This document shows, piece after piece, positions 7,291 to 19,597 of a DNA stretch of 64,000 nt. The notes under the pieces were generated by a model. It was given only the letters and a program-made list of their open reading frames with translations, searched no databases and was not told the DNA's origin. The DNA comes from Brevundimonas alba (lineage in GTDB: Bacteria > Pseudomonadota > Alphaproteobacteria > Caulobacterales > Caulobacteraceae), in the NCBI RefSeq assembly GCF_011927945.1, contig NZ_JAATJM010000001.1, positions 1,187,501 through 1,251,500 of the forward strand, read 5' to 3'. Made by a program: the position numbers and the translations under genes. Numbering within the stretch: the first letter of the stretch is position 1; every line of letters begins with the position of its first letter.

Positions 7291-8181
7291 ATGGACGCGA
7301 TCCGGCTCTCCCCGCCCCGTCGCCTGAGCCTGCCGGTCGAGAACCAGTGGGGCGCGGGCGAGATGAGCGTGCTCGATTTCGGCGACCCGAAGCGCCCGGT
7401 CGACCTGATCTTCGTCCACGCCAACGGCTTCAACGCCATGACCTACCGCAGCCTGTTGGCGCCCTTGTCGGGCTCGCTGCGTATCTGGGCGCCCGACCTG
7501 CGGGGGCATGGGCTGAGCCGCCTGCCGGCCGAGCCCGACGGACGGCGCAACTGGTACGACCACCGCGACGACCTGATCGCCCTGCTGGATACGCTGGACG
7601 GTCCGCCGGCGGTGCTGGCCGGGCATTCGATGGGCGGAACCTCGGCGCTGTTGGCGGCCGCCGAACGGCCCGACCGGGTGTCGAAACTGGTGCTGATGGA
7701 TCCCGTGATCTGGGGCCGGCTGACCGTGCTGGCCTTCCAGCTGCCCCTGCTGGAGCGGATGGCCCATCGCATTCCGCTGGTGAAGAACGCGCGCCGCCGG
7801 CGCGCCCTGTTCGACAGCCGCGAACAGGCGATGGCCGCCTACAGCGGACGCGGCGCCTTCCGGGGCTGGCCCGAGCTCATGCTGGCTGACTATCTGGCCG
7901 ATGGTCTGGTCGAGACCGCTGACGGTCTGGCGCTGGCCTGTCCGCCCGACTGGGAGGCGTCCAACTATGCGGCCCAGGGCCACAATCCGTGGCGGGCGCT
8001 GAAGCGGCTCGACCGGCCGGTGCGCATCCTCAAGGCCGAGGCCGGCTCGACCTGCCATCTGTCGCCGAACCCGCGCGGCCTGCCGCTTGTAGCGGTCGAG
8101 GCCGTCGAGGGCGGCACCCACTTCTTCCCGATGCTCAAGGCCGACGTGGCCCGCGACGCGCTGTTCGACGCGGCCGTCTGA
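7291..8181 (+). CDS. Alpha/beta hydrolase
   Basis: 296-residue alpha/beta hydrolase. It shows the oxyanion strand FVHANGFNAMTY, the segment WAPDLRGHGLS, the nucleophile elbow GHSMGG and a late GGTHFFPM that supplies the catalytic histidine. There is no signal peptide, so it is cytoplasmic. Substrate cannot be assigned; esterase, lipase-like or haloperoxidase-like activities all occur in the family. It lies 47 bases after zur and 86 before mmsA without obvious functional linkage. Confidence 0.82.
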   Translation: MDAIRLSPPRRLSLPVENQWGAGEMSVLDFGDPKRPVDLIFVHANGFNAMTYRSLLAPLSGSLRIWAPDLRGHGLSRLPAEPDGRRNWYDHRDDLIALLDTLDGPPAVLAGHSMGGTSALLAAAERPDRVSKLVLMDPVIWGRLTVLAFQLPLLERMAHRIPLVKNARRRRALFDSREQAMAAYSGRGAFRGWPELMLADYLADGLVETADGLALACPPDWEASNYAAQGHNPWRALKRLDRPVRILKAEAGSTCHLSPNPRGLPLVAVEAVEGGTHFFPMLKADVARDALFDAAV

Positions 8182-8267
8182 CGCCTCTCGGGCACTGGCG
8201 CCCGCCCGTCCGGCGAGCTAAACCGCCGCCCACAAGAACAAGCCTTCAGTTCAGGGAAACGCCGCGT

Positions 8268-9770
8268 ATGCGCGAGATCAACCACTTCATCGACGGCGCC
8301 TCCTTCGCCGGCGCCTCGGGTCGCTTCTCGGACGTGTTCAATCCGAACACCGGCGAGGTGCAGGCGCGGGTGCAGCTGGCGAGCATGGCCGAGATGGATC
8401 GCGCCGTTCAGGCCGCGCAGAACGCCTTCGACGGCTGGTCCTCGACCAATCCGCAGCGCCGCGCGCGGGTGATGTTCGAGTTCAAGCGCCTGGTCGAAGC
8501 GAACATGAACGAGCTGGCCGAGATGCTCAGCTCGGAGCACGGCAAGGTCATCGCCGACTCCAAGGGCGACATCCAGCGCGGGCTGGAAGTGATCGAGTTC
8601 GCCTGCGGCATCCCGCATGCGCTGAAGGGTGAATACACCTGGGGCGCGGGTCCCGGCATCGACGTCTATTCGATGCGCCAGCCGCTGGGCGTGGTGGCGG
8701 GCATCACCCCGTTCAACTTCCCCGCCATGATCCCGATGTGGATGTTCGGTGTGGCCATCGCCGTCGGCAATACCTTCATCCTCAAGCCGTCCGAGCGCGA
8801 TCCGTCGGTGCCGGTCCGTCTGGGCGAGCTGATGATGGAGGCCGGCGCTCCGGCCGGGGTGCTGAACGTCGTGCATGGCGACAAGACCGCCGTCGACGCC
8901 ATCCTGACCCACCCGCTGATCCACGCCGTCAGCTTCGTCGGTTCGTCCGACATCGCCCACTACGTCTACCAGATGGGCGCCGCCAACCATAAGCGCGTCC
9001 AGGCCATGGGCGGGGCCAAGAACCACGGCATCGTCCTGCCCGACGCCGACATGGACCAGGTGATCAAGGACCTGTCGGGCGCCGCCTACGGCTCGGCCGG
9101 TGAGCGCTGCATGGCGCTGCCGGTGGTGGTGCCGGTCGGCAAGAAAACCGCCGATGAACTGCGCGAGCGGATGGTCGCCGAGATCCCGACCATGCGGGTC
9201 GGCGTCTCGACGGACGCCGGCGCTCACTACGGTCCGGTCGTGACGGCGCAGCACAAGGCGCGGGTTGAGGGCTGGATCGAGAAGGGCGTGCAGGAAGGCG
9301 CCGAGCTGGTCGTCGACGGCCGCGGCTTCAGCCTGCAGGGCCACGAGAACGGCTATTTCATCGGCCCGTCGCTGTTCGACAATGTCACGCCCGAGATGGA
9401 ATCCTACAAGGAAGAGATCTTCGGCCCGGTGCTGCAGATCATGCGCGCCGCCAGCTTCGAGGAGGCGCTGAGCCTTCCCAGCAAGCACCAGTACGGCAAC
9501 GGCGTCGCCATCTTCACCCAGAACGGCCGCGCCGCCCGCGACTTCGCCGCCCGTGTCAACGTCGGCATGGTCGGGATCAACGTCCCGATCCCGGTGCCGG
9601 TCGCCTACCACACCTTCGGCGGCTGGAAGCGCTCGGCCTTCGGCGACACCAACCAGCACGGCATGGAAGGCGTCCGCTTCTGGACCAAGACCAAGACGGT
9701 CACCGCACGCTGGCCCGACAGCGAACTGGAGCACGCGGACTCCAGCTTCGTCATCCCGACGATGGGCTAG
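8268..9770 (+). CDS. mmsA: CoA-acylating methylmalonate-semialdehyde dehydrogenase
   Basis: 500 residues, full length. It oxidises (methyl)malonate semialdehyde to propionyl-CoA or acetyl-CoA with NAD and CoA in valine and inositol breakdown. Characteristic segments are INHFIDGASFAG at the start, GVVAGITPFNFPAMIPMWMF around the cofactor site, and GSAGERCMALPVVVPVG with the catalytic cysteine; no glutamate base is visible, as expected for the CoA-acylating subgroup. The usual mmsB partner is not adjacent, so the gene appears monocistronic. Confidence 0.93.
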   Translation: MREINHFIDGASFAGASGRFSDVFNPNTGEVQARVQLASMAEMDRAVQAAQNAFDGWSSTNPQRRARVMFEFKRLVEANMNELAEMLSSEHGKVIADSKGDIQRGLEVIEFACGIPHALKGEYTWGAGPGIDVYSMRQPLGVVAGITPFNFPAMIPMWMFGVAIAVGNTFILKPSERDPSVPVRLGELMMEAGAPAGVLNVVHGDKTAVDAILTHPLIHAVSFVGSSDIAHYVYQMGAANHKRVQAMGGAKNHGIVLPDADMDQVIKDLSGAAYGSAGERCMALPVVVPVGKKTADELRERMVAEIPTMRVGVSTDAGAHYGPVVTAQHKARVEGWIEKGVQEGAELVVDGRGFSLQGHENGYFIGPSLFDNVTPEMESYKEEIFGPVLQIMRAASFEEALSLPSKHQYGNGVAIFTQNGRAARDFAARVNVGMVGINVPIPVPVAYHTFGGWKRSAFGDTNQHGMEGVRFWTKTKTVTARWPDSELEHADSSFVIPTMG

Positions 9771-9860
9771 GGGCGGCTTCGCCTGTCGGGCGTGCGAAGC
9801 ATCGCAAATCAGTGCTAGGCGTTACACTGTCTGAACAGTGAAGCTGGAGCGCTCCCCCGC

Positions 9861-10790
9861 ATGCGTCGCTTTTTCGTCTGGTCGGCCCTCGCGGCCCTGA
9901 TCGGCCTGGTCGTCGCGGTCGGCGGTTTCTGGGCCTATCAGCATTTCTACGCCCGCTTCCAGCCGGTCACCGTGGACCGCAACCAGGCCGCCATCCAGCG
10001 GCTGCTGGACGAGGCGTCATGGCTGTCGTCGGGCGGGGGCGGGGAGCCGCTCTACATCATCGGCTACCGCGACTCGGCGGCCATGCAGCGCTACGAGCGC
10101 GAAGAGGCGCCCAAGCTGAGGGCCGCCGGCGTCGAGGTGCGGATCGTCGTCTTCGCCCGCCCCGATCGGGAAGGGCTCAGCCAGTCGACGGCGGCGGAGC
10201 GGGCGACCGTGGCCGAGCTGTGGCTGACGCGGGACTGGACCCTGTACCAGCGCTGGACCGCCACGCCGGCCAACAACTGGACCGGGGCCGGCATTCCGGC
10301 GGCGGACGGCAGCCTGGCGCGCACCGCCGTGGTCGACGCGGGCCGCACCTTCTCCGGCAAGCTGAATGAATATCTGTCCGGTGCGGGTCTTCAGACGCGG
10401 TATCCGCTGATCATCTGGCGCGACCGCGAGGGCTTCATGAAGGCCTGCGCCTGCTCCGACAGCCGGTCATGGGCCTTTGTGCGCGACGATCTGGACGCGC
10501 CGGACCGGGTCGAGCCGCCGTCGGTGGTGGCGGACGGCGTGCCGCCTCCGATCGCCTATCCGGGCGACGGCAGCCCCGAGACCCTGCCCTATCCGACCCT
10601 GCCGCCGATCCCGCCGGCTGGGGGTCAGGCCGCGCCCGCTCCGTCGCCGGGCGCCGCGCCCGGTACGACGCCGGCCGCCCCGGGAACCGCACCGGCCGCC
10701 GGGCAGACGCGGCCCGCGCCTCGCCCGACGCCGCCGGCGCCGCGCAAGGCCCCGGAGCCGAAGCGGCAGGAAGACACGACCTTCTTCTAG
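9861..10790 (+). CDS. Membrane-anchored protein of unknown function with Pro/Ala-rich tail
   Basis: 309 residues, not recognised. An N-terminal membrane helix (VWSALAALIGLVVAVGGFWA) anchors a soluble domain of about 200 residues, followed by about 80 residues rich in Pro and Ala with a basic end. The middle contains YIIGYRDSAAMQRYEREEAP and a CAC pair in FMKACACSDSRSW, conceivably a metal or disulfide site. Most of the protein probably lies in the periplasm. Its neighbours (mmsA and a converging PLP enzyme) give no clue. Confidence 0.65.
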   Translation: MRRFFVWSALAALIGLVVAVGGFWAYQHFYARFQPVTVDRNQAAIQRLLDEASWLSSGGGGEPLYIIGYRDSAAMQRYEREEAPKLRAAGVEVRIVVFARPDREGLSQSTAAERATVAELWLTRDWTLYQRWTATPANNWTGAGIPAADGSLARTAVVDAGRTFSGKLNEYLSGAGLQTRYPLIIWRDREGFMKACACSDSRSWAFVRDDLDAPDRVEPPSVVADGVPPPIAYPGDGSPETLPYPTLPPIPPAGGQAAPAPSPGAAPGTTPAAPGTAPAAGQTRPAPRPTPPAPRKAPEPKRQEDTTFF

Positions 10791-10802
10791 AGGCGGGCCG
10801 GG

Positions 10803-11969
10803 TCAGAGCACCCGTTTGCAGACCTCGATCAGCCGCTCGACGTCGGCCTCATCCTGATACAGGCCGAAGCCGAAGCGGATGGTGTCGTCCCGCACGTCGG
10901 TGACCACATTGGCCGCCAGCAGACGGGCGCGCCACGCCTGCGCGTCGGCGTGGCGGAAAGCGAGGAAGCGGGCGCGAACCGGCTCGTTGGCGACCGGATT
11001 GATCAGTTCGGCATCCGCCAACCGTCCCGCCTCGCCCGCCGCGACGGCGTCCTGGAAGCGGCGCATCAGGCCGCGCGCGTGGTCGGCGACGTCGGCCGTG
11101 GTCAGGCCCGCCTCGTCCAGCATCCGGCGGACGGCGCTGAAGCGGTACAGGGGCGTGGCGTCGAAGGTGGCGCCCCAGAACCGTCCGGCGTCGGCGCGGT
11201 ACTGGACGTCCTCGGGCCGCCCCATCAGGTCGCCGAACTCGGCGAACCAACCGGTGGCGACGGGGCGGGGGCAGTAGCCGTCCGGCGCGTGCAGCAGGCC
11301 CGCGCCCTCGCCGGACATGGCGTATTTGTAGCCGCCGGTGACATAGAAGACCTTGTCCGCCACGGCCGACAGATCCGTCGGCGCGGCCATGAAGCCGTGG
11401 TAGCCATCGACGAGGACCCACGGCCCGGACGGGTCCGCGAGCGCCGCCAGATCGTCGAGACGCCCGAAGGCCTGACCGGTCTTGAAGAAGATCTGGCTGA
11501 TCACGATCCAGTCGAAACCGCCGGTCCGCGCCGCCTCGACGAAACGCTCGTCGAAGGTGTCGAAGGGGTGCAGGGGCACGCGGGTGACCACGGCCTCGCC
11601 GGCCTCCTCCCAGCGCTCGCCCTGGCGGCGGAAGGAGTGGAATTCGCCGTCGGTCGACAGGATGCGGACCGGCTTCTTTTCGAAGCCCGAGAAGATGCGC
11701 AGCAGGAAGTCGTGGGTGTTGGGCGCGAACACCACCGTGTCCGGCGACGGCAGGTTCAGCTCGCGGGCGACATGGCCCTGCGCCTCCGGCACAACGTCGC
11801 CGAAGACGAGGTCCCATTTGCGGTCGGCGAACTTGTTCGCCTCAACCCAGGCCCGCAGCTGTCCGTCGAACGAGGCGTCGGGCCACAGGTGATGGCTATG
11901 GGCCGCGAAATGCAGCCGCTCCGGATCGAGCGACAGGGCGCGGGAGAACAGGTCCTTGCGAGCGGCCAT
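10803..11969 (-). CDS. Class V aminotransferase / kynureninase-like PLP enzyme
   Basis: 388 residues from the ATG at 11969; an upstream in-frame start at 11990 adds seven. It has the class V fold: FHSFRRQGERW, the cofactor Asp in WVLVDGYHGFMA, and a probable PLP lysine in VTGGYKYAMSGEGAG. The sequence near HFAAHSHHLWPD is typical of a kynureninase-like subgroup. Reaction unknown; it may be an aminotransferase or desulfurase relative. It stands alone, converging on the membrane protein and 95 bases downstream of the secA start-distal end. Confidence 0.75.
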   Translation of the reverse strand: MAARKDLFSRALSLDPERLHFAAHSHHLWPDASFDGQLRAWVEANKFADRKWDLVFGDVVPEAQGHVARELNLPSPDTVVFAPNTHDFLLRIFSGFEKKPVRILSTDGEFHSFRRQGERWEEAGEAVVTRVPLHPFDTFDERFVEAARTGGFDWIVISQIFFKTGQAFGRLDDLAALADPSGPWVLVDGYHGFMAAPTDLSAVADKVFYVTGGYKYAMSGEGAGLLHAPDGYCPRPVATGWFAEFGDLMGRPEDVQYRADAGRFWGATFDATPLYRFSAVRRMLDEAGLTTADVADHARGLMRRFQDAVAAGEAGRLADAELINPVANEPVRARFLAFRHADAQAWRARLLAANVVTDVRDDTIRFGFGLYQDEADVERLIEVCKRVL

Positions 11970-12064
11970 CTTGATCTCCCTACGCACCAAGCCAGAGACA
12001 GCCGATAGCGAGGCGGGGCCCCGCGCTCAAGCCGCGAGCGACCGCGTCGCGAGCGATAGCGCCC

Positions 12065-14959
<2,895 letters not shown>

Positions 14960-15203
14960 GAATGATCCGAAGGCGGGCGAGCGGCTGGGGCTCTGGTACT
15001 GGAACGGTCCCGAAGGAGCGGCGACGATGCTGCGCCGGGCGAGGCCTCGGCGGCGGCGGCCCGGCGCCCCTGATCACAGGCGCGCGCAAGGGCCGCGCGA
15101 ACGTTCGAAAACCCCTCGACTTGGGCGCAGGCGGGACTTAAGCACCGGCCTTATCCCTGTCAACGCGAGGGCCTTTGCCGCCCGTGACGGAGCACGCCCC
15201 GAA

Positions 15204-16177
<974 letters not shown>

Positions 16178-16181
<4 letters not shown>

Positions 16182-17563
16182 GCCGCCCGCCCGCGCCGGG
16201 CCGGAGCTCGACCGGCCACAAGATCGAGCAGGCGCTGGAGAAGGCGCTGGACCCGCTGACCACCGCGCTCAAGCGCGCCACAAGCCCGGCCACGCCTGCC
16301 GCCCCCGCCGCTCCGGGCAAGCCCGGCCTGCAGGTCTCGCCGCTGGCCGTGCCCTTCCCGGCCATACCGCCCATCGCCGGGGTGGAGATCGCCACCGCCC
16401 GCGCCGGTTTCTACAAGCACGAGCGCGACGATCTGGTGGTGTTCAGCTTCGCCCGCGGCACGACCTGCGCCGGCGTCTTCACCCGGCACAAGGTCGGATC
16501 GGCTCCGGTCGACTGGTGCCGCCGCCATCTGGACGCCGAGGGCGGCGGATCGGATGTTCGGGCGCTGGTGGTCAACGCCGGCTGCGCCAACGCCTTCACC
16601 GGCAAGGCGGGGGCCGACGCCGCCCGCCGCACGGCCTCAGAGGTGGCCAAACGCTTCGGCTGCCGTCAGCGCGACGTCATGCTGGCCTCGACCGGGGTGA
16701 TCGGCGTGGTTCTCGATGACCGCAAGATCGCGGCCCGGCTGCACGATATCGAGGCGGGGCTGGACCCCGATGCCTGGCTGCGCGCCGGCCAGGGCATCAT
16801 GACCACGGACACCTTCCCCAAGGGCTCGTTCGCCGAGTGCGAGATCGAGGGGCATACGGTGCGGATCGCCGGCATCGCCAAGGGCTCTGGCATGATCGCC
16901 CCGGACATGGCGACCATGCTGGCCTTCATCGTCACCGACGCCTGCATCCACCCGAACGTGCTCAGGGCCATGCTGGGTCTGCACGTCCGGACCACCTTCA
17001 ACAGCGTCACGGTCGATGGCGACACCTCGACCAACGACACCTGCCTGATCTTCGCCACCGGAGCCTCCGGCGCGCCGCGCGTCGGCCGGGTCGGCGACCG
17101 CCGGCTGCAGGACTTCTCGCGCGCGCTGGACAAGGTCATGCTCGACCTTGCCCACCAGCTGGTCCGCGACGGCGAGGGCGCGACCAAATTCGTCAAGATC
17201 ACCGTCGACGGCGCCGCCAGCCCGGCCTCGGCCCGCAAGCTGGCCAAGTCGATCGCCGACAGTCCCCTGGTCAAGACCGCCCTCGCCGGCGAGGACGCCA
17301 ACTGGGGCCGGGTCGTCATGGCCGTCGGCAAGACCGAGGAACCGGTCGACCGCGACCGCCTGGCCATCCGCTTCGGCCCCCATGTCGCCGCCATCGAAGG
17401 CGCGCCGTCGCCCCACTACGACGAGGCGGCGATGAGCGCCTATATGAAGAACGCCGAGATCGACATCACCGTCGACGTGGGCTCCGGCCGGGCGTCGGCG
17501 ACCGTTTGGACCTGTGACCTGACCAAGCGCTACGTCGAGATCAACGGCGACTACCGGAGCTGA
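16178..17563 (+). CDS. argJ: Bifunctional ornithine acetyltransferase / N-acetylglutamate synthase
   Basis: 461 residues. ArgJ moves the acetyl group from N-acetylornithine to glutamate and can also use acetyl-CoA, closing the cyclic arginine pathway. The autocleavage site that yields alpha and beta chains is visible as KGSGMIAPDMATML, with Thr of ATML as nucleophile. Other landmarks are GVFTRHKVGSAPVDWCRRHL near residue 100 and TFNSVTVDGDTSTND. About 50 residues ahead of PPIAGVEIATA form an Ala/Pro-rich extension not typical of ArgJ. Its ATG is fixed by the 4-bp overlap with the isomerase gene, though a later start is possible. Only 18 bases separate it from a toxin-antitoxin module. Confidence 0.95.
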
Positions 17564-17581
17564 CGGTGTTATCGTGCCGGC

Positions 17582-17788
17582 ATGTCTCGCGCTGACGCAT
17601 GCCCCGACGCCTGCCTGAACGATGCCGAGTTCGACGCCCTCGCTCGCGGCGAATTGGCGCCGGCGGCGCTGGACCGGCTCCGGACGCAGGTTCAGGCCGT
17701 GCTGGATGATCCCGCGGACGGAGTCAGTCACGACGCCGTATGGTCGCACCTCGAACAGCGCATGAAGCGTGCCGCTCGCGCCGCTTGA
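17582..17788 (+). CDS. Putative antitoxin of a ParDE/RelBE-type module
   Basis: 68 residues, identified mainly from context: it overlaps the start of a clear ParE/RelE-family toxin by 20 bases. The sequence is helical and acidic in the middle (LDRLRTQVQAVLDDPADGVS) with a basic end (EQRMKRAARAA), as in toxin-wrapping antitoxin tails. No convincing ribbon-helix-helix DNA-binding segment is seen, and the 18-base gap to argJ leaves no room for a separate operator. Transcription therefore probably comes from the argJ operon. Confidence 0.65.
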   Translation: MSRADACPDACLNDAEFDALARGELAPAALDRLRTQVQAVLDDPADGVSHDAVWSHLEQRMKRAARAA

Positions 17789-18086
17789 CCTGATCTACCG
17801 CCGCGAAGCGGTCGCCGACCTCGACAATCTGTTCGAATACATCGCCGCCGATCGGCCCCGTGCAGCGGAGCGTTTCCTGCTCGAGATCAAGAGGGCTTGC
17901 GAGGGTCTCCGCTGGTTTCCGATGATCGGGCGCCAGCTCGATCCAGCGGACGACCGGGTGCGGGTCCTGACGGTGCGACGGCGCGCCGCGATCAAATTCT
18001 TCGTCCACGAAGGCGCGGTGCACATTCTCGGAATCAGCTACTGGGGACGAGATCTCGCCGCCTTTTTCGAAGGACGACAGCCTTGA
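17769..18086 (+). CDS. ParE/RelE-superfamily toxin
   Basis: 105 residues starting at a GTG inside the antitoxin gene. The ParE fold is recognisable: IYRREAVADLDNLFEYIAAD at the N-terminus, RAAERFLLEIKRACEGLRWFP in the middle and the strands VRVLTVRRRAAIKFFV followed by VHILGISYWGRD. ParE toxins inhibit gyrase and RelE toxins cleave mRNA on the ribosome; sequence alone does not decide. Its stop overlaps the mutT start codon. Confidence 0.8.
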   Translation: MPLAPLDLIYRREAVADLDNLFEYIAADRPRAAERFLLEIKRACEGLRWFPMIGRQLDPADDRVRVLTVRRRAAIKFFVHEGAVHILGISYWGRDLAAFFEGRQP

Positions 18087-18490
18087 AAGCCCTTCCCACC
18101 GTCCTCGTCGTCGCCGTGGCCCTGATCGATGCGGACGGGCGGGTGCTGATCGCACAGCGGCCGGAGGGCAAGCAACTGGCCGGGCTGTGGGAGTTTCCGG
18201 GCGGCAAGGTCGATCCCGGCGAGCGGCCGGAGGGCGCCCTGATCCGGGAGCTGAAGGAAGAGTTGGACATCGACGTGAACGAGGCCTGCCTGGCTCCGTT
18301 CGTTTTTGCGAGCCACGCTTACGATTCGTTTCACCTGTTGATGCCATTGTATCTGTGCCGACGCTGGTCGGGGGTGGTTCGGAACCGCGAGCACGCGGCT
18401 CTGAAGTGGGTCCGGCCGAACCAGTTGGCCGATTATCCCATGCCTCCGGCCGACGAACCCCTGGTCGCCTGGTTGCGCGACCTTCTCTAG
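18083..18490 (+). CDS. mutT: MutT-type Nudix hydrolase (8-oxo-dGTP diphosphatase)
   Basis: 135 residues from a TTG start that overlaps the toxin stop. The Nudix box is complete: GGKVDPGERPEGALIRELKE followed by ELDID, giving the GX5EX7REUXEE pattern. The start LVVAVALIDADGRVLIAQRP and the tail ALKWVRPNQLADYPMPPAD match MutT, which removes 8-oxo-dGTP and prevents A:T to C:G transversions. Upstream in-frame codons run through the toxin gene in another frame and are rejected. Confidence 0.9.
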   Translation: MKALPTVLVVAVALIDADGRVLIAQRPEGKQLAGLWEFPGGKVDPGERPEGALIRELKEELDIDVNEACLAPFVFASHAYDSFHLLMPLYLCRRWSGVVRNREHAALKWVRPNQLADYPMPPADEPLVAWLRDLL

Positions 18491-18508
18491 CCGCCGAAGG
18501 AGGGGGCC

Positions 18509-18691
18509 ATGCGAGCTCTGCTCTCCCGGTTCCGGGCCGACGAAAGCGGCGCGACCGCGCTTGAATACGGGCTGATCATCGCCCTGGTCTTCCTCGTGGC
18601 GCTCGCCGGCATCACCGCCTTCGCCAGCGCGGGGACGGGCACGTTCAACGAGGCCATGGGCAAGCTGGCGGCGGCGATCGGCGCGAACTGA
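18509..18691 (+). CDS. Flp-type pilin precursor
   Basis: 60 residues. A short basic leader (MRALLSRFRADESG) is followed by the Flp signature GATALEYGLIIALVFLVALA, with the prepilin peptidase cleavage site after Gly and the conserved Glu at +5 of the mature chain. Flp pilins polymerise into tight-adherence pili (PilA in Caulobacter). No cpa/tad assembly genes are in the window, so this is an isolated pilin gene. A GAGGCC/GGCCTC hairpin overlaps the stop and may terminate it. Confidence 0.88.
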   Translation: MRALLSRFRADESGATALEYGLIIALVFLVALAGITAFASAGTGTFNEAMGKLAAAIGAN

Positions 18692-18709
18692 GGCCCTGCA
18701 GGCCTCCGC

Positions 18710-19597
18710 TCAGTCTTCCTCGCCGGTCCATTCCCTGACCCCGAGCGCATCCGCCAGCCGGACCTTGGCCGAACCGCGCGGCAGCGGCTTCTGCTGGCCT
18801 TCATGCGGCGCCCAGCCCGCGAGATGGACGATCTCGAACGTCGCCCGGATACGGCCGTCCGGGTCGGCAAACCGCTCGGCGTAGAGTTCGGCGGCGCGCG
18901 CCAGCATGGCCCGGCTCATCGGCCGGACGGCTCCGGCCAGCGCATTGGTCTCGCCCATGGCGCGCAGATCGCGGACGAGGGCATAAAGGTCTGGATAGCG
19001 CACCGTCAGCCGGTCCACGTCCGAAACCGGCAGGGCGAAACCGGCCCGCTGCAGCAGGGCCGCGCCGTCGAAACCGTCGGCGAAGGGCGAAACCCGCGCT
19101 TGGGCCCCGCCGCGCACCTCCAGCTCGGCCTCGGTCAGCACGGCGCGAAGTTCCTTGAGGGTGCCGGCGCCCAGCAGGGCCCCCAGAAACAGCCCGTCTG
19201 GCCGCAGGGCGCGGCGGATCTGGGCCAACGCTCCCGGCAGGTCGTTGGCCCAGTGCAGGCTCATCAGGGAGACGATCAGGTCCTGCGACTGATCAGGCAG
19301 GCCCAGCGGACCCGCCCCGGGCGCGGCCCGCGCCGCATCGTCCCCGGGGGTGTGCACCGCGCCGACCCGGCCGGCGGCCGCGCTGTCGGCCAGCAGGCGT
19401 GCGAATGGGCCGGGCCGGGCCGACAGGTCGACGGCGTCGGTAAAGTCGCGCAGGATGACTTCGAGGCTGTTCACCGCGTTTTCGGCGGCCCGCACGTGCA
19501 GGAAGTCGGCCGCGGCGAACGTCTTTTTCCCCCGCGCCAGTTTCGCCGCGCGGCGTCGGCTGTCGAAGATCTGGGGCGGTCCGGGGGAGGCGGTCAT
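18710..19597 (-). CDS. SAM-dependent methyltransferase-fold protein, BioC/NDUFAF5-like
   Basis: 295 residues with the SAM-enzyme fold. FDSRRRAAKLARGKKTFAAA at the N-terminus, LIVSLMSLHWANDLPGALAQ and LRPDGLFLGALLGAGTLKEL match the alphaproteobacterial homologues of NDUFAF5, a complex I assembly factor, more closely than true BioC. In that family the fold supports arginine hydroxylation of a complex I subunit. The ATG at 19597 overlaps that of the divergent comF by two bases. No good ribosome binding site precedes it. Confidence 0.75.
   Translation of the reverse strand: MTASPGPPQIFDSRRRAAKLARGKKTFAAADFLHVRAAENAVNSLEVILRDFTDAVDLSARPGPFARLLADSAAAGRVGAVHTPGDDAARAAPGAGPLGLPDQSQDLIVSLMSLHWANDLPGALAQIRRALRPDGLFLGALLGAGTLKELRAVLTEAELEVRGGAQARVSPFADGFDGAALLQRAGFALPVSDVDRLTVRYPDLYALVRDLRAMGETNALAGAVRPMSRAMLARAAELYAERFADPDGRIRATFEIVHLAGWAPHEGQQKPLPRGSAKVRLADALGVREWTGEED

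Noticed and set aside
15001..15005. GGAAC upstream of the isomerase gene as EcfG -35
   Set aside because: No GTT at 16-18 bases downstream. GGAAC near 28627 and 44694 was rejected for the same reason.
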